From assembly GCA_005883235.1 (NCBI GenBank), contig VAYE01000003.1, positions 1-11,294 of the forward strand: DNA of 11,294 nucleotides. Direction: 5' to 3'. The DNA is from Actinomycetota bacterium. GTDB taxonomy: Bacteria; Actinomycetota; Thermoleophilia; Gaiellales; Gaiellaceae. Numbering within the stretch: the first letter of the stretch is position 1; every line of letters begins with the position of its first letter. The position numbers and the translations under genes were made by a program. The notes below the pieces were generated by a model. It saw only the letters and a list, made by a program, of their open reading frames with translations, did not search any database and was not told where the DNA came from. This document shows positions 1-6,263 of this stretch, piece by piece.

Positions 1-2
1 CG

Positions 3-380
3 ATCTTCACCGCCGATGCCGAGCGCCGGTTCATGCTCGCGTTGCTCGCGCGAGAGGTTCTCGAGCGCCGCTGGCGGGTGGTCGCGTGGTGCTTGATGAA
101 CACCCATTTCCATTTGATCGTCGAGTGCGAGCTCTGGTCGCTGTCGGCCGGCATGCAGCGGATGAACGGCACCTACGCGCAGGAGTTCAACCGGCGGCAC
201 GATCGCTGGGGACACCTCTTCGGCGACCGGTTCGCGTCGTGGTTCATCCGCGACGAGGAGCACCTGCGAAACGCCGTCGACTACGTCCTGAACAACCCGG
301 TGGAGGCAGGCCTCGCCGCAACTGCCGACGACTGGCCGTGGAGCGGAAGGGAACACTTGTTCGACGCGCGACCCGTCGAT
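3..380 (+). pseudogene. REP-associated tyrosine (HUH/Y1) transposase, 5' cut by window, 3' end lost
   Basis: This is the C-terminal two-thirds of a Y1_Tnp single-strand transposase of the RAYT/IS200-like group. Visible hallmarks are the metal-binding HUH motif in [10 protein letters not shown] (His codons at 105-107 and 111-113), the HLFGDRF segment, and the [12 protein letters not shown] block holding the presumed nucleophilic Tyr (codon 282-284), followed by DDWPWS. These enzymes nick and rejoin single-stranded DNA at palindromic ends. The frame is already open at base 3, so the start lies outside the window. Recognisable similarity ends around 345-370. No stop follows in this frame until 2211-2213, deep inside uvrA, which is read in another frame. 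The nearest nearby stop is a TGA at 385-387 in a different frame. I infer that the natural 3' end was lost by truncation or an indel. Without the 5' half I cannot tell whether it could still be functional. Confidence 0.72.
351..362. promoter_or_regulatory. Predicted LexA (SOS) box upstream of uvrA
   Basis: The 12 bases GAAC-ACTT-GTTC form the inverted repeat GAAC-N4-GTTC, the core of the LexA (DinR/Cheo) box of actinobacteria and Firmicutes. A G follows the right arm as in the extended form, but the outer left base is G rather than C. The right half is the putative -35 hexamer of uvrA, so bound LexA would block RNA polymerase. uvrA is a classical SOS gene, which makes the match meaningful. 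Binding is inferred, not shown. Confidence 0.72.
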
Positions 381-385
381 ACACT
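357..385 (+). promoter_or_regulatory. uvrA promoter, probably giving a leaderless mRNA
   Basis: A -35-like TTGTTC (357-362) is separated by 17 nt from a -10-like TACACT (380-385, four of six consensus bases). Transcription would start about 7-9 nt downstream, at or within two bases of the uvrA ATG (394). No Shine-Dalgarno sequence lies before that ATG. The -35 overlaps the predicted LexA box. The whole promoter lies in the run-out of the transposase remnant. Confidence 0.6.
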
Positions 386-393
386 GACCGGAA

Positions 394-3231
394 ATGGCCG
401 CCGAGGAACTGGTCGTCCACGGCGCGCGCGAGCACAACCTGAAGGACGTCACCGTCAGGCTGCCGCGGAACGCGCTGGTCTGCATCACCGGGCTGTCGGG
501 CTCCGGGAAGTCGTCGCTCGCCTTCGACACGATCTACGCGGAAGGCCAGCGCCGCTACGTGGAGAGCCTCTCGGCCTACGCGCGGCAGTTCCTGCAGATG
601 ATGGAGAAGCCGGACGTCGACTCGATCGACGGCCTGAGCCCCGCGATCTCGATCGACCAGAAGACGACCTCGCGGAACCCGCGCTCCACGGTCGGCACGG
701 TGACGGAGATCTACGACTACCTCCGCCTGCTGTACGCGCGGATCGGCCATCCGCACTGCCCGGTCTGCGGCCGTCCGATCGCCGGCCAGAGCCTGGAGGC
801 GATCGTCGACCAGGTGCTCCGGCTCCCGGAGGGCACCAAGTTCACGGTGAACGGCCCCATCGTCCGGGACCGCAAGGGCGAGTACAAGGACGTGTTCGAA
901 GAGCTTCGCGCGGACGGGTTCTCGCGCGTGAAGGTGGACGGCAAGACCTATCTCCTCGAAGAGGCGCCCGAGCTCTACAAGAAGCTCAAGCACACGATCG
1001 AGGTCGTCGTCGACCGGCTCGTGATGAAGCCGGACCTGCGCACCAGGCTCGCGCAGTCGATCGAGACCGCCGCGCAGCTTGCCGACGGTCTCGTCGCGAT
1101 CGACGTCGTCGGCGGCGAGTCGATGCTCTTCAGCGAGAACTTCGCCTGCCCGGAGCACGGCGTCTCGCTCCCCGAGCTCGAGCCGCGGATCTTCTCCTTC
1201 AACTCGCCGCACGGCGCCTGCCCGCGCTGCACCGGCCTCGGCGCGCAGCAGGAGATCGACCCCGACCTCCTCGTCCCCGATCCCAGCCTCCCGATCTCCG
1301 AGGGCGCGCTCGTGCCGTGGTCGGTCGGGAACTCGAGCTTCTACGACTCGGTCGTCCAGGCGATCGCCGACCGGTACGAGATCGACGTCCACGCGCCGTG
1401 GCAAGACCTGACCGAGGAGCAGCAGAACCTCTTCCTGTACGGGACCGAGGGCGAGCGCGTCTACATCACATACCGCAACCGGATGGGCCGGCGCCGGTCG
1501 TACATGCTCGCCTTCGAGGGCATCGTGCCGAGCCTCCAGCGCCGCTACCGCGAGACGGACTCGTCGCAGCAGCGCGAGCGGATCGAGGAGTACATGAGCT
1601 TCCGGCCCTGTCCGGTGTGCAACGGCGCGCGGCTCAAGCCCGAGGTGCTCGCCGTCACCGTCGGCGACCGGTCGATCCACGAGTTCACGCGGATGTCGGT
1701 CACGCGCGCCCTCGCGTTCCTCGACGAGCTCGACCTCTCGGAAACGGAGCTCCTGATCGGCGCGCGGATCGTGAAGGAGATCCGCGAGCGCTTGACCTTC
1801 CTCGACAACGTCGGGGTCGGCTATCTCCAGCTCGACCGCGCCGCGGCCACGCTCTCGGGCGGCGAGGCGCAGCGTCTGCGTTTGGCGACGCAGATCGGCT
1901 CGCAGCTCGTCGGCGTCCTCTACATTCTCGACGAGCCGTCGATCGGGCTCCACCAGCGCGACAACGGGAAGCTGATCGAGACGCTCGAGCGCCTGCGCTC
2001 GCTCGGGAACACCGTGCTCGTCGTCGAGCACGACGAGCAGATGATGCGGGCCGCCGACCACCTGGTCGACATGGGCCCGGGCGCGGGCGAGCACGGCGGC
2101 CACGTCGTCGCCGAGGGCCCCGCCACCGAGGTGGAGCGGAATCCGGACTCGGTCACCGGCACGTTCCTCTCGGGCAAGCGCACGATCGCGGTCCCCGAGC
2201 GGCGGGAGCCTGAGAACGGGAGCTTCGTCGTCCGCGGCGCGACCATGCACAACCTCAAGGGGATCGACGTCGAGTTCCCGGTCGGCAGGTTCGTGTGCGT
2301 GACCGGGGTGTCGGGCTCGGGGAAGTCGACCCTCGTGAACGAGATCGTCTACAAGGCGCTCGCCAACCGGCTGCACCGGATGCGCGTGAAGCCGGGCGAC
2401 CACGAGTCGATCGAGGGCATCGAGTGCTTCGACAAGGTGATCGAGATCGACCAGAAGCCGATCGGCCGGACGCCGCGCTCGAACCCCGCGACGTACACCG
2501 ACCTCTTCACGCACGTGCGCGAGCTCTATTCGCTCACGCCCGAGGCGAAGGTGCGCGGCTACAAGCCGGGCCGCTTCTCGTTCAACGTCCGCGGCGGCCG
2601 CTGCGAGACCTGCAAGGGCGACGGCCAGATCAAGATCGAGATGCACTTCCTGCCGGACGTGTACGTGCCGTGCGAGACCTGCCACGGCCGCCGGTACAAC
2701 CGCGAGACGCTCGAGGTCCGCTTCAAGGGCAAGTCGATCGCGGACGTGCTCGAGATGTCGGTCGAGGAAGCGCTCCGCTTCTTCGCCAAGATCCCGAAGC
2801 TCCGCCGGCGGCTGCAGACGCTGCACGACGTCGGGCTCGACTACATCAAGCTCGGCCAGCCGGCGACGACGCTCTCGGGCGGCGAGGCCCAGCGCGTGAA
2901 GCTGGCCTCGGAGCTGAGCAAGATCGCGACCGGCCGGACGCTCTACATCCTGGACGAGCCGACGACCGGCCTGCACTTCGCAGACATCGAGAAGCTGCTC
3001 GAGGTGCTGCAGCGGCTCGTCGACGCCGGGAACACCGTGCTCGTGATCGAGCACAACCTCGACGTGATCAAGCAGGCGGACTGGATCGTCGACCTCGGGC
3101 CCGAAGGGGGCGAGGCGGGCGGCGAGGTGATCGCGTCGGGCACGCCTGAGCAGGTGGCCGAGGTCGAGGAGTCCGCCACCGGGGAGTACCTCCGTCAGGT
3201 GCTGCCCGCGCGCGAGCCGGCCGCGGCGTAG
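394..3231 (+). CDS. uvrA: Excinuclease ABC subunit A
   Basis: UvrA is the damage-recognition ATPase of nucleotide excision repair. As a dimer it loads UvrB on lesions. The 945 residues match the family's usual length. Both ABC modules look intact: Walker [10 protein letters not shown] (33-41) and GVSGSGKST (638-646), signatures LSGGEAQR (487-494 and 827-834), and Walker B/D-loops [12 protein letters not shown] (from 509) and [12 protein letters not shown] (from 850). Cys pairs include CPVC (122/125), CPRC (276/279), CPVC (406/409) and the C-terminal four-Cys zinc finger, CETC (737/740) with CETC (760/763). The ATG at 394 gives the standard N-terminus just ahead of [10 protein letters not shown]. 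It is preceded directly by a promoter with a LexA box, implying SOS induction. Its TAG stop overlaps the GTG of the next gene by one base, so the two are probably co-transcribed. No anomaly in the protein. Confidence 0.98.
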   Translation: MAAEELVVHGAREHNLKDVTVRLPRNALVCITGLSGSGKSSLAFDTIYAEGQRRYVESLSAYARQFLQMMEKPDVDSIDGLSPAISIDQKTTSRNPRSTVGTVTEIYDYLRLLYARIGHPHCPVCGRPIAGQSLEAIVDQVLRLPEGTKFTVNGPIVRDRKGEYKDVFEELRADGFSRVKVDGKTYLLEEAPELYKKLKHTIEVVVDRLVMKPDLRTRLAQSIETAAQLADGLVAIDVVGGESMLFSENFACPEHGVSLPELEPRIFSFNSPHGACPRCTGLGAQQEIDPDLLVPDPSLPISEGALVPWSVGNSSFYDSVVQAIADRYEIDVHAPWQDLTEEQQNLFLYGTEGERVYITYRNRMGRRRSYMLAFEGIVPSLQRRYRETDSSQQRERIEEYMSFRPCPVCNGARLKPEVLAVTVGDRSIHEFTRMSVTRALAFLDELDLSETELLIGARIVKEIRERLTFLDNVGVGYLQLDRAAATLSGGEAQRLRLATQIGSQLVGVLYILDEPSIGLHQRDNGKLIETLERLRSLGNTVLVVEHDEQMMRAADHLVDMGPGAGEHGGHVVAEGPATEVERNPDSVTGTFLSGKRTIAVPERREPENGSFVVRGATMHNLKGIDVEFPVGRFVCVTGVSGSGKSTLVNEIVYKALANRLHRMRVKPGDHESIEGIECFDKVIEIDQKPIGRTPRSNPATYTDLFTHVRELYSLTPEAKVRGYKPGRFSFNVRGGRCETCKGDGQIKIEMHFLPDVYVPCETCHGRRYNRETLEVRFKGKSIADVLEMSVEEALRFFAKIPKLRRRLQTLHDVGLDYIKLGQPATTLSGGEAQRVKLASELSKIATGRTLYILDEPTTGLHFADIEKLLEVLQRLVDAGNTVLVIEHNLDVIKQADWIVDLGPEGGEAGGEVIASGTPEQVAEVEESATGEYLRQVLPAREPAAA

Positions 3232-3905
3232 TGGACGTCCGGGAGCGGCGCGAGGTCGCCCCCGACGACGATCGCGCCTGGCTGGCGCAGGCCCTGCTCG
3301 TCCTGATCGACCCGCGGCCGGTCTTCGCGGCGCTCCGCGACGACTCCGACGACTCGGCTCGCGCGCGCCAGGAGCCGGTGATGGCGATCGTCGGGCTCGC
3401 CGGGGTCGCGTCCGTGCTCTGGACCACGGTCGCGGGGCGGCTCATGGACGACCCCGCGTTCGACGGCCTGGTCGTCGCCGTCTGGGCGTTCATCGGCGGC
3501 GCAATCTACGGGATCGCGGTCTACTTCGCGGTCGGCGCCGCGCTCTACCTGGGGCTGCGCGCCGCGGGGAGCCTCGGCAGCTACCGCCGCGCGCGGCACC
3601 TGCTCGCCTTCGCCTGCGCGCCGCTCGCGCTCTCGCTCGTCGTCTGGCCCGTTCGGCTCGCCGTCTACGGGGGCGACGTCTTCCGGACGGGCGGCTCCGA
3701 CTCGGGCGCCGGCAACCTCGCCTTCGTCGCCGTCGAGCTCGCCTTCGTCGCCTGGGCGATCGTGCTCCTCCTCGCCGGGACGCGCACGCTGCACGCCTGG
3801 CCGTGGACGAGGACGCTCGAAGGCGTGGGCCTGGCGGCCGCGATCCCCGCGCTACTCGCGATCCTGGCGCACGTGGTCTCGCCGTACGTCCACCTGGGAG
3901 ACTGA
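3231..3905 (+). CDS. Yip1-like polytopic membrane protein
   Basis: A 224-residue integral membrane protein with a hydrophilic N-terminus (about 1-45) and roughly five hydrophobic segments: about 48-68, 79-109 (possibly two helices), 123-146, 162-183 and 197-218. The layout and the N-terminal PRPVFAALRDD segment resemble Yip1-domain proteins, which in bacteria have no settled function. No catalytic motif is visible. The GTG start shares a G with the uvrA stop (TAGTG), indicating translational coupling, so it may be made together with UvrA after DNA damage. Its last 54 bases overlap the end of panB on the opposite strand. The family call rests on topology and general resemblance. A generic conserved membrane protein is the alternative. 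Confidence 0.78.
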   Translation: MDVRERREVAPDDDRAWLAQALLVLIDPRPVFAALRDDSDDSARARQEPVMAIVGLAGVASVLWTTVAGRLMDDPAFDGLVVAVWAFIGGAIYGIAVYFAVGAALYLGLRAAGSLGSYRRARHLLAFACAPLALSLVVWPVRLAVYGGDVFRTGGSDSGAGNLAFVAVELAFVAWAIVLLLAGTRTLHAWPWTRTLEGVGLAAAIPALLAILAHVVSPYVHLGD

Positions 3906-4778
3906 CTCGAACTCGGCCAGCTCCTCCTCGGGCATCGCGTACGTGTGCCGCCCCTCGGGAAACGCGCCCGAGCGGACGTCGGCGGCGTAGGCCTCGAGCG
4001 CACGCGCGATGTCGGCCTTCAGGTCGGCGTACTGCTTGACGAAGCGCGGCGTCCGACCGTCGTAGAGCCCGAGCAGGTCGTGCCAGACGAGGACCTGGCC
4101 GTCGCAGCCGGCGCCGGCGCCGATGCCGATCGTCGGGATCTCGAGCTCGGCCGTGACGCGCTCCGCGACCGGAGCCGGGACCGCCTCGAGCACGAGCGCG
4201 AAACAGCCGGCGGCCTCGAGCGCGAGCGCGTCGTCGAGCAGGCGGCGCGCCTGCTCGGCCGTCCGGCCCTGCGCCTTGAAGCCGCCGAGGACGGTCGCCG
4301 ACTGCGGCGTCAGCCCGAGATGGCCCATCACGCCGATCCCTGCCCCGACGATCGCGCGGGCCCGCGAGAGCGACGGCCCCGCCCCCTCGAGCTTGACGAC
4401 GTCCGCGCCCGACTCCTTCACGAACCGGATCGCGTTCCGCACCGCCTCCTCGTCGGAGACCTGGTACGACCCGAACGGCATGTCACCGACGACGAGGGGC
4501 CTGCGCGCGCCGCGCGTGACCGCGCGCGTCATGAAGAGCATCTCGTCCATCGTCACCGGCACCGTCGAGGACTCGTGGCCGAGGACGACCATCGCGGCCG
4601 TGTCGCCGACGAGGATCAGGTCGATTCCCGCCGCGTCTGCGAGGCGGCCGCTCGAGGCGTCGTAGGCGGTGACCATGACGATCTTGTCGCCGCGGCGCTT
4701 CATCTCCCCGAGCTCGGGCAGCGCGAGCTTGCCCGGCGCTGGGGTGGCGGGCGCGGGTGTGCGCGGGCGGATGCTCAT
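3852..4778 (-). CDS. panB: 3-methyl-2-oxobutanoate hydroxymethyltransferase
   Basis: PanB transfers a hydroxymethyl group from 5,10-methylene-tetrahydrofolate to alpha-ketoisovalerate, giving ketopantoate, the first committed step to pantothenate and CoA. Conserved landmarks are KIVMVTAYD (32-40), the metal-binding Asp59 in LVGDT and Asp99 in VGDMPFGSY, VKLEGA (Lys129/Glu131), GHLGLTPQS (152-160), the catalytic-type Glu198 in LVLEAVP, and IGIGAG-CDGQVLVWHDLLG (217-237). At 308 residues it is longer than the roughly 264 of E. coli PanB, through a Pro/Ala-rich N-terminal extension (about 1-17) and a C-terminal tail. The ATG start at 4778 forms an ATGA overlap with the panC stop. The last 17 residues are encoded in the 54-nt convergent overlap with the Yip1-like gene and look unconserved. 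Confidence 0.97.
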   Translation of the reverse strand: MSIRPRTPAPATPAPGKLALPELGEMKRRGDKIVMVTAYDASSGRLADAAGIDLILVGDTAAMVVLGHESSTVPVTMDEMLFMTRAVTRGARRPLVVGDMPFGSYQVSDEEAVRNAIRFVKESGADVVKLEGAGPSLSRARAIVGAGIGVMGHLGLTPQSATVLGGFKAQGRTAEQARRLLDDALALEAAGCFALVLEAVPAPVAERVTAELEIPTIGIGAGAGCDGQVLVWHDLLGLYDGRTPRFVKQYADLKADIARALEAYAADVRSGAFPEGRHTYAMPEEELAEFESVSQVDVRRDHVRQDRE

Positions 4779-5539
4779 CGGCTCTCTCCTTCCAGGACGA
4801 CGTTGTCGATCAAACGTGTCGAGCCGATGCGGATCGCGCCGGCGAGAACGCGCGGCTCGAGGTCGGCGACCTCGACGTAGTCGACCGCGACGCCGTCGAG
4901 GAGCTCGCGCGCCCGCTCCGGGTCCCGCGTCGCGAGGGCGCGCGGCAGCGCGAGCGCGCGCTCCCGCTCCGCGGGCGAGAGGCGCGAGTTGCGGGACGAC
5001 ACGGCCAGGCCGTCGGCGTCGCGGACGGTGGGGAGGATGCGGATCTCGACGTCGAGGTTCAGGTCGCGCGCCATCCGTCGCACGACCGCGACCTGCTGCG
5101 CGTCCTTCTGGCCGAAGTAGGCGCGCCTCGGCCGGACGAGGTTGAAGAGCTTGCAACAGACTGTTGCAACCGCGCGAAAGTGGCCCGGCCGCGCGGCGCC
5201 CTCCAGCCCCCGCGAGAGCTCCTCGACCTCGACCCAGGTCTGGTAGCCGGGCGGGTAGAGCTCCTCGACGGGTGGCGCGAAGACGAGGTCGACGCTCTCG
5301 TCCTCCGCGACCGCGAGGTCGCCCGCCTCGTCGCGCGGATAGGCGGCCAGATCCTCGGCGGCGTCGAACTGCGCCGGGTTCACGAAGAGGCTCGCGACCA
5401 CGGTGTCGTTCTCCTCGCGTGCGGCGCGAAAGAGGGCGAGATGACCCGCGTGGAACGCGCCCATGGTGGGCACGAGGCCGACCTCGGTCGCCGCCGCGAG
5501 CGCATCGCGCAGCTCCGCGACCGTGCGGACGACCCTCAC
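4775..5539 (-). CDS. panC: Pantoate--beta-alanine ligase (pantothenate synthetase)
   Basis: PanC joins pantoate and beta-alanine through a pantoyl-adenylate to make pantothenate. The 254 residues show the nucleotidyltransferase motifs: PTMGAFHAGH with the HxGH pair His30/His33, SLFVNPAQF (50-58), RPGHFRAVATV (117-127), YFGQKDAQQ (141-149) and the KMSKS-like SSRNSRLS (181-188). It is somewhat shorter than the usual 280 or so residues, mainly through a compact C-terminal dimerisation domain. The GTG start at 5539 overlaps the upstream DUF2520 stop by four bases (GTGA), and its stop overlaps the panB start (ATGA), so the three genes are translationally coupled. Codons 124-130 form a perfect 19-bp palindrome with unusually AT-rich codons for this gene (GTT, GCA, ACA, TGT). 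They encode VATVCCK, where many homologues have VATVV-KL. Confidence 0.96.
   Translation of the reverse strand: MRVVRTVAELRDALAAATEVGLVPTMGAFHAGHLALFRAAREENDTVVASLFVNPAQFDAAEDLAAYPRDEAGDLAVAEDESVDLVFAPPVEELYPPGYQTWVEVEELSRGLEGAARPGHFRAVATVCCKLFNLVRPRRAYFGQKDAQQVAVVRRMARDLNLDVEIRILPTVRDADGLAVSSRNSRLSPAERERALALPRALATRDPERARELLDGVAVDYVEVADLEPRVLAGAIRIGSTRLIDNVVLEGESR
5151..5169. repeat. Perfect 19-bp palindrome inside panC
   Basis: The bases read TTGCAACAG-A-CTGTTGCAA, two 9-bp arms that are exact reverse complements around one central base. The next flanking bases do not pair. It lies fully inside panC (codons 124-130), with no following T-run, so it does not look like an intrinsic terminator. 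It could be an operator or protein-binding site, or coincidence. It is clearly lower in GC than its surroundings. Confidence 0.9.
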
Positions 5540-6195
5540 CGGGCCGTCGCCTCCGCGAGCACGTCGTACAGCGGCTCCAGGTCGGGCCGGGTCGCGCGAA
5601 TCGCGCGCCGGTGGGCCTCGACCGTCTCCCAGTCGCCGCGCTCGATCGGGCCGGTGAGCTCGAACCCGTTGTCGATCGTGCGCCGCATCAGGGGCGTGAG
5701 CGCCTCGGGCGGCGCGCCAGCGGCGCGGAAAAGCTCAGACGCGACGCGGTGCAGCGTGACGAGGTAGTTCGACGCGATCGCGGCGCCCGCGTGGTAGAGC
5801 GGCCGCGCCTCGTCCGCGAGCTCGAACGGCTCCAAGCCGAGCAGGCGGGCGAGCTCGAACCCGAGCTCCCGCGCCTCGTCCGTCTCGGCCGTCACCGCCG
5901 CCCACGCGCCGTCGAGCTGCTCGGGCCCCCGCGACCGCGTGAACGTCTGCAACGGGTGCAGTCCGAAGCGGCGCTCGTGCGGATCGAGCGCCGAGAGCGC
6001 CGTCGCGCCGCTGACGTGCGCTACCCAAGGTCCCGGCTCGAGGCTCCGAGCCACGTCTGCGATTGCCGTGTCCGGCACGCACAGGAGAACGAGCTCGGCG
6101 TCACCCTCTCGTAGCTCGACGCCACGCTCCCCGAGTCGCGCCGAGAGCGCCGCGCCGACGCGGCCGGCGCCGATGACCTGAATCGTCTCTACCAC
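5536..6195 (-). CDS. Rossmann-fold/DUF2520 dehydrogenase, candidate ketopantoate reductase
   Basis: About 219 residues. An N-terminal Rossmann domain carries the dinucleotide motif VIGAGRVGAAL, then CVPDTAIADVA, HVSGAT and HPLQTF. A helical C-terminal half has the DUF2520 marks YHAGAAIASNYLVTL and TGPIERGDWETV. The family is related to 6-phosphogluconate dehydrogenase-like and ketopantoate reductases. As first gene of a coupled operon with panC and panB, with no panE in view, it most plausibly reduces ketopantoate to pantoate with NAD(P)H. I recall a PanG-type ketopantoate reductase described in Francisella from a similar family, but cannot confirm orthology here. The GTG at 6195 is preferred because GGAG (6204-6207 on the minus strand) sits 8 nt upstream. 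An in-frame TTG at 6201 is the alternative, but lies only 2 nt from it. The family call is firm; the substrate is inferred. Confidence 0.88.
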   Translation of the reverse strand: MVETIQVIGAGRVGAALSARLGERGVELREGDAELVLLCVPDTAIADVARSLEPGPWVAHVSGATALSALDPHERRFGLHPLQTFTRSRGPEQLDGAWAAVTAETDEARELGFELARLLGLEPFELADEARPLYHAGAAIASNYLVTLHRVASELFRAAGAPPEALTPLMRRTIDNGFELTGPIERGDWETVEAHRRAIRATRPDLEPLYDVLAEATAR

Positions 6196-6244
6196 TCGCA
6201 AAGCTCCAGTTCCCTAGCGGATACCGGGCACGCCGTAGCCTAGC

Positions 6245-6250
6245 TATCCT
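6245..6250 (+). promoter_or_regulatory. Putative -10 element for the secreted hydrolase
   Basis: TATCCT (four of six -10 bases) ends 13 nt before the ATG at 6264, so the transcript leader would be only about 6-8 nt. No Shine-Dalgarno sequence is visible, and I see no convincing -35. The 62-68 nt divergent gap (6196-6263) must also hold the promoter of the DUF2520-panC-panB operon. I could not place that one with confidence; TAGCTA at 6241-6246 is palindromic. Confidence 0.4.
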
Positions 6251-6263
6251 GACCGTCCTCTCG

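Noticed and set aside
381..2213. Continuation of the transposase frame through uvrA as a large fusion protein
   Set aside because: After about codon 120 the translation is Arg/Pro/Ala-rich noise in a shadow frame of uvrA. A real fusion is not supported.
244..3054. A 936-codon open frame on the minus strand opposite uvrA
   Set aside because: Low-complexity Arg/Asp/Leu/Val composition with no domain motif, fully antisense to an intact uvrA. It is an effect of third-position GC bias.
4779..5156. N-terminal extension of the panB frame upstream of 4778
   Set aside because: The upstream part is an Arg-rich shadow of panC. The ATG at 4778 gives the ATGA overlap with the panC stop and a normal PanB N-terminus.
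5151..5169. The panC palindrome as an intrinsic terminator
   Set aside because: No T-run follows on either strand, the stem is AT-rich rather than GC-rich, and it lies mid-gene in an operon whose downstream gene must be transcribed.
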